Shown: positions 9,039 through 18,313, numbered from the stretch's first letter. The stretch is DNA of 64,000 nucleotides from DATFVA01 sp963721075 (GCA_963721075.1 CAVRHV010000005.1:434001-498000), one strand, 5' to 3'. Translations and numbers: made by a program. Notes: generated from the letters alone by a model not told the origin.

Positions 9039-9770
9039 GTGGATCCGGTAAAAAAATATTTAACCAGGTACAGGTCGAAGATAATTATTCTGATGAGTCT
9101 CTTTCTCATTCTTCTGGCTCTGGGTGATATTTTTCTAATCTCTACAGTTAATCCTGTTTCAAATGATGAATGTCTCTGGTATCCGGTTAAGAGGGGCGAT
9201 TCATTGGCTATCAGGTTTGAGAACGTCAAAATCAATGGGGTGACCTGGAACGCGGGTATACGCAACGGCGATTATCTTATTTCAATTAATGGGAAAACGA
9301 TAAATGAGCCGATGCAGGCTCAGAGTATACTTAATAAAGTTGCGGCAGGAGAATATGCCAGGTATACGGTAAAGGATAAAAACGGTGAACTTTTTGAAAC
9401 TAAGGTTTACATAAAAAAGCTCATTAATTTTTCTCAGCTGGGCATTGGTCTCCTGGGATTTTTCTGGCAGCTTATAGCTTTTATAGTGCTGATGGCGAAA
9501 CCGGACGGAAGAGTCCAGAGAGTTTTTTACGCCGTTGGGGCTACCTTGATTCTGATGCTGCTTTATAATTATCAGACCCTGCCTTTTGTGATGGGAATAT
9601 TTCCACTTGCTGTTCTGATTGATTTTCTTAATGCAGGAGGGCTGATATTCGGACCTTTTCTTATCCTTCACTTCTTCTGGATATTCCCGCACGAATATCA
9701 ATTTTGCAAAAAAGAAATCTGTCAATTATTCTCTTTATCTGCTGCCGGCAGTAATCTTAATAGGCACTGA
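9039..9770 (+). CDS. N-terminal part of a frameshifted PDZ/membrane SpoIIE phosphatase
   Basis: Begins with GTG at 9039. A membrane helix (residues 15-35) is followed by an extracytoplasmic PDZ-like domain (N-A-G-I-R-N-G-D-Y-L-I-S-I-N-G) and three further helices (about 130-212). Natural sequence ends near H-E-Y-Q-F around 9704. The remaining 22 codons, to the TGA at 9768, are out of frame. Membrane-helix coding continues in the next frame from 9706 and, after three more shifts, joins the phosphatase gene at 9823. This piece and the next were once one gene of about 865 codons. It is either a pseudogene half or an assembly error. Confidence 0.7.
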   Translation: MDPVKKYLTRYRSKIIILMSLFLILLALGDIFLISTVNPVSNDECLWYPVKRGDSLAIRFENVKINGVTWNAGIRNGDYLISINGKTINEPMQAQSILNKVAAGEYARYTVKDKNGELFETKVYIKKLINFSQLGIGLLGFFWQLIAFIVLMAKPDGRVQRVFYAVGATLILMLLYNYQTLPFVMGIFPLAVLIDFLNAGGLIFGPFLILHFFWIFPHEYQFCKKEICQLFSLSAAGSNLNRH

Positions 9771-9822
9771 TCATATACCGCTTTTTGCTTGTATATGATA
9801 CGCCGGACAGGAACATCGCATT

Positions 9823-11640
9823 ATGAAAAATTTTATAACCTTACAAATATTGTGCTCGGGTATTGCTTTTCTTGCAGGATTTATCTCTCTTCTTGTAAAT
9901 TATTTCAGGTTAAAAACAGCAGCAGAAGCGAAACCGCTTTCCATCATTCTTATATCATATTTCCTGGCGATACTTGTCATTATATATAGCAGATTTGTTG
10001 CACCCGCGATTACGGATTCTGTGTATAATTCTCCTGAATTTTACATGCCGATAATCATTCTCTTTATTCTTCCCGTTTCATTCGGCTATTCTATTTTCAG
10101 ATACCAGTTGATGGATGTCAGTGTTGTTGTTAAAAACACAATTATTTATGGAGCTGCTACAATCAGCATTGCTGCCGTTTATTTCCTTGTAATATATCTT
10201 CTTGGTCAGATAATAAGCACCGCTATAGGTACAGAGTATAAAGGAGTCATCGCAGGAATAATTTTTATAATCTTTGCTCTTGTTTTTCAATCGACGAAGG
10301 ACAAATTCCAGGATTTTCTGACTGAAAAATTTTATCCGGAACAATTTGCCTACCAGAAAATTCTTGTAAGTTTCAGCAACGATATTACTACAGTCGTTGG
10401 CCTCGAGAATATTCTGGATACAATGACAACTACTTTTGTTAAATCTCTCAGGATAAATACTTTTGGTATTATGCTCTATGATAACAGAGAAGGAGAATTC
10501 TTTCTTACACGGAGTATGGGAATTGATGCAGAAAATCTAAAGATTCCGGCTATAAATGTTCAAAAGGTAATTTCTGAAAAAAATTCAACCACAAAAACTC
10601 CAGTTATTGAAGAAGAGGATCTTCAGAGGGCATTTCCCGTAGGATATAAGATGCTTATGGATGCCGGTGTCTACACTATAATACCTATGATCATAAAAGA
10701 AAAACTCGTTGGATTAATGCTGATCGGATTAAAACATTCCGGGGCAAAATTTGCAGGAAAGGACCTTGAACTGTTGTATGCGGTTGCAAATCAGTCAGCT
10801 ATTGCAGTAGAAAACGCAAGATTATATAAATCAGAAGCAGAAAAAATCAAAATAGAAAGAGATCTGGATCTTGCAAGGAAAATCCAGCAAAGTCTTCTTC
10901 CTAAGAAGATCCCGGCTATAAAAGGACTGGATATTTCGGGTGAAATGATCCCGGCCCAGCAAGTTGGTGGTGACTATTTCGACCTGATCCCGGTAGACAG
11001 CGATAAGTTATTTGTTGTTGTCGGGGATGTTTCCGGTAAGGGATTATCGGCTTCACTTTATATGACTAAATTACAGACGATGATAGAATCGGCCTGCAGA
11101 CCTGGCAGAGAACCCAAGGATATTCTTATTGAGATCAACAGAAGAATTTATGAATCGATGGAGCGTAACTGGTTTGTTACAATGACGCTAGCTCTGTTTG
11201 ATATGCAGAAGAACAGTGTGAAATTCTGCAGGGCAGGACATATGCCCGTATTTGCAGCAAAGAACGGTAAAATAAATAAATACAGAACGGTTGGGCTCGG
11301 TATTGGTCTGGAAAGAGGAATTATTTTCGAGAAAACATTATGTGAAGAGGAAGTCCCACTAAATCCGGATCAAATTTTCGCATTCTTTTCAGACGGCATA
11401 ACAGAAGCAATGAATGAAAAAATGGATCTTTTTGGGGAGGACAAACTTACTGAGCTTCTTATTAATAAGACTTCACTCAATAGTCAGGAAATACTCCAGG
11501 ATATATGGATGAGTATAAGCAAGCATAGAGGTTCAGCCGAAGTAAATGACGATATGACAATGGTACTTGTGAAAGTAAAATCTTTAACTCGCCCTCATTA
11601 TTCTCAAAATGAGAATTCCTCTTCTAAAATCCACTCATAG
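9823..11640 (+). CDS. C-terminal part: membrane GAF SpoIIE-family (PP2C) phosphatase
   Basis: 605 residues from the ATG at 9823: about five membrane helices to residue 165, a GAF-like domain (about 175-345) and an intact phosphatase domain (about 355-585). Motifs are V-G-G-D-Y-F-D near 380, G-D-V-S-G-K-G, A-G-H-M-P, F-S-D-G-I-T-E and N-D-D-M-T-M. The stretch F-R-Y-Q-L-M-D-V-S-V-V-V-K is typical of membrane modules fused to GAF phosphatases. The ATG may not be used naturally, since reading frames upstream suggest fusion with the PDZ piece at 9039. Even so, the catalytic half is complete and could function if translated. Third SpoIIE phosphatase of this cluster. Confidence 0.85.
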   Translation: MKNFITLQILCSGIAFLAGFISLLVNYFRLKTAAEAKPLSIILISYFLAILVIIYSRFVAPAITDSVYNSPEFYMPIIILFILPVSFGYSIFRYQLMDVSVVVKNTIIYGAATISIAAVYFLVIYLLGQIISTAIGTEYKGVIAGIIFIIFALVFQSTKDKFQDFLTEKFYPEQFAYQKILVSFSNDITTVVGLENILDTMTTTFVKSLRINTFGIMLYDNREGEFFLTRSMGIDAENLKIPAINVQKVISEKNSTTKTPVIEEEDLQRAFPVGYKMLMDAGVYTIIPMIIKEKLVGLMLIGLKHSGAKFAGKDLELLYAVANQSAIAVENARLYKSEAEKIKIERDLDLARKIQQSLLPKKIPAIKGLDISGEMIPAQQVGGDYFDLIPVDSDKLFVVVGDVSGKGLSASLYMTKLQTMIESACRPGREPKDILIEINRRIYESMERNWFVTMTLALFDMQKNSVKFCRAGHMPVFAAKNGKINKYRTVGLGIGLERGIIFEKTLCEEEVPLNPDQIFAFFSDGITEAMNEKMDLFGEDKLTELLINKTSLNSQEILQDIWMSISKHRGSAEVNDDMTMVLVKVKSLTRPHYSQNENSSSKIHS

Positions 11641-11712
11641 ATAATTTTTAACCCGTTCTGGCACTAATTGTGTGTATTTAGGGGACAAAATGGAATTATC
11701 ATAAGGAATTTG

Positions 11713-14700
11713 ATGATTTTTCAGTTCTTCCGTTCAATTCGGGTATTATTTTCCGTTTATCTCGGTATAATCCTCCTATTTATTTATCTGGGCTTTCACT
11801 TTTACCAGGGTGATAAAGATATAGAATTTGCTGAAAGATCCCGTGAACTGGGATCTATCGCCAGATTGAAATATTCTGCGATTATGCAGTGGTATACTGA
11901 ACGCTATGCCGATGCCCGGTACATATTCTCGAACGAAAGTCTTCATCAAATATTAAATTCTACAGCATCACTATCAGAAGATTCTTTAAAGATTTCCAGG
12001 CTGATCTATTCAATCTACAAAAATCACGATTATTCCAACCTGTTTTTAATAAATCCTTCTTCCGGTGAGGTTATGAACCTTAATCCATCCGGATCAAATG
12101 AAATAATGAGGGATTCACTGGATGCTGCATTAAGAAATAACAGGATTGTTAATTCGGATTTTTACATTGACAAAAGTCTTAATAAACCTTGTCTTGATCT
12201 GTACGTTCCTATTTTACTTTCAAATGAAAGAAAAATGGCTGTAGTCCTGAAAGTTGATCCATATAAAATTTTATTTCCTACAGTGACCAACTGGTACTTA
12301 GACGCTTCTTCCGGTGAGTCGCTGATTGTTACTTCGTCCGGTGATAGTATAACTTATATTACCCCCCTCAGGTTCTATGACAATGAAACGATAATTCTTA
12401 GGAAGTCACTAAATGATTTCAATCTTCCTGCGGCCAGAGTTATCAGAGGAGCCAGAGGGATAGTTACAGGAACAGACTATCGTGGAGCAGAAGTGATTGC
12501 CGATGTACACAGGATTGAAAACACGCCCTGGTACCTTGTGACAAAGATGGATCTCGCGGAAATCTTTGAACCGGTTACTTCCAGTACACTAAATAATCTG
12601 CTTATAATGGGACTCCTTATTTCCCTGGGCGGGATACTGCTTTTGTATTATTATACCAGGTCCAATTACAAAAATCTCAAGAAAATAACCGAAGCCGAAA
12701 AGAAATTTAAAAATATCTTCAACAATGCTACGGAAGCTATTGTCATACTTGATAAGGACCGGATTATAGACTGCAATCCCGGTGCAGAAAAATTATATGA
12801 TCTGCCCAGAAAGAAAATAATTGGAAAGACTCCCGGAAGTCTTTCTCCGGAGTATCAGCCCGGGCAAAGACGTTCCAACGAACTGGCATCAGAGCTGATA
12901 AGTAAAACACTCTTAGGCGAGCCCCAGAAATTCGAATGGATACATAGAAGCAACGACAATCTGATTTATACCGACATAACCCTTACAATGATAGAGGTAG
13001 AAGGGGAGAAACTTGTTGCGGCTTTTTTACATGACATTACTGAACGTAAGTTTATAGAGGATGCTTTATATGAGTCTGAAAAAATGTACAGGTCAATTTT
13101 TGATTCAGCCCCGGTTGGGATTTATCAGTCGACGCTGGAAGGTAAATTTATTAAAGCAAATAACGCCCTCGCAAAACTCCTTGGGTATAGTTCTTCAAAT
13201 GAACTTTGCACAACTGACATTACAGATGTTTATCTCGATAAAAAAGACAGGAAAATTTTAATTAACGAATTTGAACCAACCGGCTCGGTATCTGACAGGG
13301 AAGTACAGTGGAAGAAAAAAGATGGTACGGTTATCTGGATTCAGCTTAATGCTTTTGCTGTAAAGAATGAATCCGGTAATACCAGATACTTTGAGGGATA
13401 TGTGAGGGATATTACAAGCCGCAAGCTTGCAGAAAACAAATTGAAGGAAAGTGAGGCTCAGTACAGGGATCTCGTTGAAAATATTAATGATATCGTTTTT
13501 TCACTGGACGAGGATGGTATAATCACATTTATAAGTTCCGCAGTCGAGAAATCAACCGGTTATAATACACACGAACTAATCGGAAAACTCTTTACAGAAT
13601 TTATTCATCCCGGGGATATTTCAATCGCTGTAAAAAACTTTCACAATCTTTCAGTTAAAAAATCAGCTCTTAGTGAATACAGAATAATTACAAAATCGGG
13701 AGAATACCGGAATGTGAGCGCCTCGAGTACCGGCATTTTTGAACAGGGCGTTTTCACAGGTATCAGAGGTATACTTACCGATATAAGTGAGAAGAAAGTA
13801 GCTGATGAAAAGCTGAAGATTCAGAGTCATTTGTTAAACGAGACTCAGCACCTGGCGAGGCTGGGAAGCTGGGAACATGATTATGAAAAAAATCATGTTG
13901 TCTGGTCGGATGAAATTTACCAGATCCTTGGAGCTGCAAAGGATACTTTAGATAATACGAAAGAGGCTTTCTATGAATTCGTTCATAAGGATGATCTTAA
14001 AGCACTCTTATCAGCTTATGATGACTCCAGAAGAGAAGGTGTTGATGGATTCGAATTAGAGCATCGGATTGTTCGAAAAAATAACGGCAGAGTACGATTT
14101 GTATATCAGGAATGCAGGCATTTTCGGAATGCCGAAGGTAAAATTGTACGTTCTATCGGAATGCTTCAGGATATTACAGAACGTGTTGTTGCCGGGAAAC
14201 ATATCCAAACGTTAACAAAGGCAATAGAACAGAGTCCTGTCTGTGTGGTAATAACAGACCTGAATGGAAATATCCAGTATGTGAACAACAAGTTCACCGA
14301 AGTAACCGGATATTCAATGAATGAAGTTATCGATAAAAATCCCAGGGTATTAAAATCGGGCAGCCAGAGTGAAGATTTTTATAAGGATCTCTGGAAAACC
14401 ATACTTTCGGGAAATACATGGTCGGGAGAGCTGCACAATAAGAAAAAGAACGGTGAATTGTATTGGGAAAACGCAATAATATCACCAATAGTAGATGCAG
14501 AAGGGAAGATACTTAACTTTGTGGCAGTTAAGGAAGATATCACAGAAAAGAAGAAGATGATAGAAGATCTGGTTGAGGCAAAAAATAAAGCGGAGGAAGC
14601 AAACAGGCTTAAATCCAGTTTCCTTGCCAATATGAGCCACGAGTTACGGACACCGATGGTCGGTATACTTGGTTATGCTGATATACTGGTTTCAGAACTA

Positions 14701-15396
14701 ACAAACCCTGAACACACAGAGCTTGCCAAAATGGTGCTTTCAAGCGGTAAGCGTCTGATCGAAACGCTGAACTCAATACTTGATCTGTCGAGCATTGAAG
14801 CAAGAAAAATGGAACTCAAATTTGAATCTGTTGATGTTGTTAAAGCTCTTAAGGAATCTGTCGATCTTTTTATTCCGAATGCTGCATCAAAAGGATTGTA
14901 CTTAAAGTCTATTTTACCAGATCAAAGCCTGATAATAAATTCCGACAGAGAGATCCTTCATAAAATTTTCAATAATCTTATTAATAATGCCGTAAAGTAT
15001 ACTCAATTCGGAGGTGTTACTGTCGAACTCAGTTTTACCAGTAACGGAGATGATGAAAACGTGATCGTAAGCTTTACCGATACAGGTATCGGAATTTCAG
15101 CTGACTATCATGAAATTATATTTGAACCTTTTCGCCAGGTCAGTGAAGGATATACAAGGAAATTTGAAGGCTCAGGGCTGGGTTTAAGCATAACTAACAA
15201 ATTGGTTAAGATGCTTAATGGGAAAATATATTTGGAAAGTGTTCCGGAAAAAGGTTCCAGGTTTACTATAAAAATACCCGTGACTGTTTCGAGAGAAATC
15301 CCTGAAGAAAAAGAAGATGAAACTGCATACCTCCCCGCAAAGTCACTGAAATTTAAAAAGATTTATTGGTTCTTCTGGTTGAAGATGATGAATTAA
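11713..15396 (+). CDS. Five-PAS membrane sensor histidine kinase (hybrid, receiver out of frame)
   Basis: 1227 residues from the ATG at 11713, chosen because AAGGA lies five bases upstream; a longer TTG start at 11668 lacks one. A membrane helix near residues 12-32 and another near 297-317 flank a Cache-like external sensor. Five PAS domains follow, starting near 331, 457, 583, 706 and 833. The dimerisation domain has the phospho-accepting His in M-S-H-E-L-R-T-P near 976. The ATPase domain (about 1079-1190) has N-N-L-I-N-N-A-V-K-Y, D-T-G-I-G-I and G-S-G-L-G-L. The last 12 codons after K-F-K-K look out of frame: inserting one base there would fuse it to the receiver at 15366. Confidence 0.92.
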   Translation: MIFQFFRSIRVLFSVYLGIILLFIYLGFHFYQGDKDIEFAERSRELGSIARLKYSAIMQWYTERYADARYIFSNESLHQILNSTASLSEDSLKISRLIYSIYKNHDYSNLFLINPSSGEVMNLNPSGSNEIMRDSLDAALRNNRIVNSDFYIDKSLNKPCLDLYVPILLSNERKMAVVLKVDPYKILFPTVTNWYLDASSGESLIVTSSGDSITYITPLRFYDNETIILRKSLNDFNLPAARVIRGARGIVTGTDYRGAEVIADVHRIENTPWYLVTKMDLAEIFEPVTSSTLNNLLIMGLLISLGGILLLYYYTRSNYKNLKKITEAEKKFKNIFNNATEAIVILDKDRIIDCNPGAEKLYDLPRKKIIGKTPGSLSPEYQPGQRRSNELASELISKTLLGEPQKFEWIHRSNDNLIYTDITLTMIEVEGEKLVAAFLHDITERKFIEDALYESEKMYRSIFDSAPVGIYQSTLEGKFIKANNALAKLLGYSSSNELCTTDITDVYLDKKDRKILINEFEPTGSVSDREVQWKKKDGTVIWIQLNAFAVKNESGNTRYFEGYVRDITSRKLAENKLKESEAQYRDLVENINDIVFSLDEDGIITFISSAVEKSTGYNTHELIGKLFTEFIHPGDISIAVKNFHNLSVKKSALSEYRIITKSGEYRNVSASSTGIFEQGVFTGIRGILTDISEKKVADEKLKIQSHLLNETQHLARLGSWEHDYEKNHVVWSDEIYQILGAAKDTLDNTKEAFYEFVHKDDLKALLSAYDDSRREGVDGFELEHRIVRKNNGRVRFVYQECRHFRNAEGKIVRSIGMLQDITERVVAGKHIQTLTKAIEQSPVCVVITDLNGNIQYVNNKFTEVTGYSMNEVIDKNPRVLKSGSQSEDFYKDLWKTILSGNTWSGELHNKKKNGELYWENAIISPIVDAEGKILNFVAVKEDITEKKKMIEDLVEAKNKAEEANRLKSSFLANMSHELRTPMVGILGYADILVSELTNPEHTELAKMVLSSGKRLIETLNSILDLSSIEARKMELKFESVDVVKALKESVDLFIPNAASKGLYLKSILPDQSLIINSDREILHKIFNNLINNAVKYTQFGGVTVELSFTSNGDDENVIVSFTDTGIGISADYHEIIFEPFRQVSEGYTRKFEGSGLGLSITNKLVKMLNGKIYLESVPEKGSRFTIKIPVTVSREIPEEKEDETAYLPAKSLKFKKIYWFFWLKMMN

Positions 15397-15755
15397 ATGC
15401 AAATATAATTTTGTCGTATCTTAAGCCGCTATGTTCGATCGATCACGTTTCTGACGGGGAGACGGCTGTTGAATATTGTAAAAAAAACAGATATGATTTA
15501 GTGTTAATGGATATAAATCTTAAGGGAATGAATGGGATAGAAGCTATGGAAAAAATAAAGAATCTGGATTCGTATTATCTTAAGATTCCGGTGATAGCTG
15601 TAACTGCTCTGGCTATGACAGGCGACCGTGAAAAGCTTCTGTCAGTTGGATTTGACAATTACCTTTCAAAACCATTCGACCGAAGTCAGCTTATCGAAAT
15701 ACTCTCCAATACCCTTAAGCCTGCAGTTAATAAATACTTCGGGCTGATCGTTTGA
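15366..15755 (+). CDS. Response-regulator receiver domain, probably the C-terminus of the hybrid kinase
   Basis: Receiver (CheY-like) domain of about 125 residues: acidic pair in L-L-V-E-D-D-E, phosphorylation site D in L-M-D-I-N, Thr in A-V-T-A-L-A and Lys in L-S-K-P-F. No output domain follows. It overlaps the kinase gene by 31 bases in the -1 frame, and its only start is a TTG without a clear ribosome binding site. Adding one A to the run at 15354-15359 would give a continuous kinase-receiver protein (K-K-D-L-L-V-L-L-V-E-D-D). It is therefore most likely the receiver of a hybrid kinase, separated by a real frameshift, a sequencing error or, less likely, programmed slippage. Confidence 0.8.
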   Translation: MVLLVEDDELNANIILSYLKPLCSIDHVSDGETAVEYCKKNRYDLVLMDINLKGMNGIEAMEKIKNLDSYYLKIPVIAVTALAMTGDREKLLSVGFDNYLSKPFDRSQLIEILSNTLKPAVNKYFGLIV

Positions 15756-15756
15756 C

Positions 15757-15772
15757 CAGTCGTACAATTAAA
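15757..15772. repeat. Left copy of 16-bp target-site duplication
   Basis: CAGTCGTACAATTAAA directly abuts the left end of the insertion sequence and recurs exactly at 17226-17241. It starts two bases after the receiver-domain stop codon, so the insertion fell between genes. Confidence 0.85.
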
Positions 15773-15773
15773 C

Positions 15774-17225
15774 TGTAATCACTCGTTAAAAATATCAGTA
15801 ATTCGACTCGATAGAACTGTCAGTAAAAATAGAAGATATTTAGGGTTCTAAACAGAGGAGAGCTCTAGATGGAAGGGATACTGGCAATGAGTCACAAGAA
15901 CTGGACAGATTGCAGATCATAAAGCAGATAGAGAAAAAAGAGCTTCGGGTAGATGAGGGGGCAGACCTTATGGGAATAAGTCAGCGGCAGACTTACCGGG
16001 TACTATAGAAAGTAAGGGAGGAAGGCAGCAAAGGGATTATCCGTAAACTCAGAGGCAGAAAATCCAACCGTGGATATTCGGAGGAAGTAAAAACCAGAGT
16101 CATCGGACTTTATAAGGCTAATTATGATGATTACGGACCAACACTCTTCGCTGAACAGCTGGTGGAAAACCATAAGATCCCGGTAGATCACGAGACAGTA
16201 AGAAGATGGCTCAGAGAACAATCGATAAAAACCTCAATGAGGAAAAGGAGACCTCATAGAAAGAAGCGTCCAAGGAGAAACTGCTTTGGAGAGCTTCTGC
16301 AGTTTGACGGCAGTCATCACGACTGGTTTGAAGGAAGAGGAGCTGAGTGCTGTCTTCTGAACGCAGTTGATGATGCAACAGGAAGAGTTTACCTGAAGTT
16401 CGCTGTATCAGAGAACAGCCAGGATGTTCTGTGGACACTATGGGAATATGTTAAAAAATACGGCATACCAAGAAGCATATACACCGACAGATACAATGTT
16501 TATAAGGGTGAATACAACCTGACTGACTTTGGACGGGCAATGAAGGAACTGGATGTAGAGACGATTTACGCCAAATCTGCCCAGGGGAAAGGAAGAGTAG
16601 AGAGAGTAAACCGGACACTTCAGGATCGTCTGATAAAAGCCTTACGGCAGAAAGGTATATCGAATATAGCTGGGGCAAATAAGTTCCTTCAGAAGAGCTT
16701 TATTGAAGACTATAACAGGAGGTTTGCAGTAAACACAGACGTTCCTGATATCCACAGGAAGATAGATGGTTATGACCTTAAGAACATATTCTGCTATAAG
16801 ACATCAAGGAAGGTAAGAAACGACTATACGATTAACTTTAAGAGCGGATATATACAGCTGCTCCGGAGTAAAGCACCGCTGCCTCTTCCAACTCAGGTTG
16901 TAACCGTCTGCAGGTGGTTAACCGGTGAGATGCATATATATTTTAACAAACAGGAGATTAAGTTTTCTGAAGTAACAGAAAAACCAGGGAAGAAAGAATA
17001 TATCATTAGACCGGCACCAAAGGATCATCCCTGGAGAAAAATGAATGAAGGATTAAAACCAGGAAAGAGAAGGAGCTATCTGGCGGCGCATTCGGGGTAA
17101 CTACAGTCGGGCTACGCCCTCCTTCCGTTACCCCGGGAGATTACTTTAATTGTAATGTTTAACTAATTTAAATAGTGACATTTCTAAAGAGTTTTACATA
17201 CTGACATTTCTAATGAGTTAATACA
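15774..17225 (+). mobile_element. Insertion sequence, IS1202/ISNCY-type, 1452 bp
   Basis: Bounded by imperfect inverted repeats: 22 of 27 bases match between 15774-15800 and the reverse complement of 17199-17225, both ends starting TGTA. It is flanked by a 16-bp direct repeat, an unusually long target duplication of the kind reported for IS1202-related elements. Each end carries two copies of a 20-bp motif (consensus ACTCNTTAGAAATGTCAGTA): 15781-15800, 15806-15825, and inverted at 17173-17192 and 17199-17218. These are probably transposase binding sites. The single transposase gene is disabled, so this copy can move only with help from another. Confidence 0.88.
15869..17100 (+). pseudogene. 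ISNCY/IS1202-family transposase, disabled by a frameshift and an amber stop
   Basis: The family opening M-E-G-I-L-A-M-S begins at the ATG at 15869, but a one-base deletion near 15891 throws it out of frame. The sequence resumes E-L-D-R-L-Q-I-I-K-Q and is then cut by TAG at 16006. From 16009 the frame is open to 17100. The longest intact ORF starts at 16162 (312 residues) and carries the DDE integrase core: Q-F-D-G-S-H-H-D-W-F-E-G-R-G, then D-D-A-T-G-R-V, then Q-G-K-G-R-V-E-R-V-N. The N-terminal helix-turn-helix (G-I-S-Q-R-Q-T-Y-R) is separated from the catalytic part. This copy is probably inactive. Confidence 0.88.
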
Positions 17226-17241
17226 CAGTCGTACAATTAAA
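17226..17241. repeat. Right copy of 16-bp target-site duplication
   Basis: Exact repeat of 15757-15772, directly after the right terminal inverted repeat of the insertion sequence. The next base differs (C after the left copy, T after the right), so the duplication is 16 bp, or 17 bp with one change. Confidence 0.85.
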
Positions 17242-17307
17242 TCTATTTTTTTATTGCCTATCTCTTATTTTTTTCTTTAATTCTGATTAAATAAATAATT
17301 ATTTCCT

Positions 17308-18162
17308 ATGGCCGCTCTCAGGATAGGCACTTGTTCCTGGAAGTATGATTCATGGCGAGGAATAATATATTCTTCTAAAAAGGATATTAATTATCTTGAA
17401 GAATACAGTACCAGGTATAATACTGTGGAAATTGATCAGTGGTTTTGGAGTCTTTTTGATGATATCGTGAGACTTCCTGAGGAATCAACTGTAAAAGACT
17501 ATTATAGTTCTGTTCCGGATGATTTTAAGTTTACCATAAAAGTACCTAACTCTTTAACTTTAACCCACTATTATCCTTCGAAAAACATAAAGGGACTGAA
17601 AGAAAATAGCAATTTTCTAAATCCTGATCTGTTCCACCGATTTCTCAGAACTCTTCAGCCGATGTCGTCAAAAATCGGAGCTTTGATGTTCCAGTTTGAA
17701 TATCTTAATAAGCAGAAGATGAACTCACAGGCAGAATTTCTGGACAGGCTTGAAGCATTTTATGAAATTATTGATAAACCCTACCCCTATGCATTTGAGA
17801 TCAGAAATCCAAACTATCTTAATAACACTTATTTTGACTTTATCGAAAGAAATAAATCTGCCCACGTTCTTCTCCAGGGTTATTTTATGCCGCCAATCAA
17901 GGATGTTTACAAAAAGTATCAGGAAAAGATAGGAAACCCGGTAATAATCAGATTGCACGGACCTGACAGAAAAAAAATTGAAGAACTCACAGGCAAGGAC
18001 TGGTCGAAAATTGTCTTACCAAGAGATGAGAAACTCTCCACACTTCCCTCAATTATCCATTACTTTTCTGAAAAGGAAGTCGATGTATATGTGAATGTAA
18101 ATAATCATTTCGAAGGAAGCGCCCCGCTTACTATAGAAAAGATTAAGAGACTTTTGGATTAG
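17308..18162 (+). CDS. DUF72 (YecE-like) family protein
   Basis: 284 residues of the DUF72 family, a TIM-barrel-like fold of unknown activity. Hallmarks are the opening I-G-T-C-S-W-K-Y-D-S-W-R-G, the Y-N-T-V-E-I-D stretch, F-T-I-K-V-P, Q-F-E and the C-terminal Y-V-N-V-N-N-H-F-E-G-S-A-P, where family members usually read N-N-H-x-x-G-x-A. Length is normal. The ATG at 17308 gives the standard N-terminus. It stands alone between the insertion sequence and convergent secF. Its biochemical role is not known for the family, though some members occur near DNA-repair or iron-sulfur genes; nothing here supports either. Confidence 0.9.
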   Translation: MAALRIGTCSWKYDSWRGIIYSSKKDINYLEEYSTRYNTVEIDQWFWSLFDDIVRLPEESTVKDYYSSVPDDFKFTIKVPNSLTLTHYYPSKNIKGLKENSNFLNPDLFHRFLRTLQPMSSKIGALMFQFEYLNKQKMNSQAEFLDRLEAFYEIIDKPYPYAFEIRNPNYLNNTYFDFIERNKSAHVLLQGYFMPPIKDVYKKYQEKIGNPVIIRLHGPDRKKIEELTGKDWSKIVLPRDEKLSTLPSIIHYFSEKEVDVYVNVNNHFEGSAPLTIEKIKRLLD

Positions 18163-18313
18163 ACAAAAGAAACCGAAGGGGGATTTCTATCACAGTTCAT
18201 ATTAACAATGTCATCCGGACTTTAATTATTCTGATTTTGAAATAGAGCATAAATCTGAAACCAGTTCATATTGCCAGCATTATATTTGTCAAACAGCCAT
18301 ACACGATAATAGC

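Noticed and set aside
9789..9989. 66-codon ORF inside the phosphatase frameshift zone
   Set aside because: Its first half is a piece of the broken phosphatase in another frame; not an independent gene.
15956..16160. Possible separate helix-turn-helix gene upstream of the transposase ORF
   Set aside because: It is the N-terminal domain of the transposase, in the same frame, cut by TAG at 16006.
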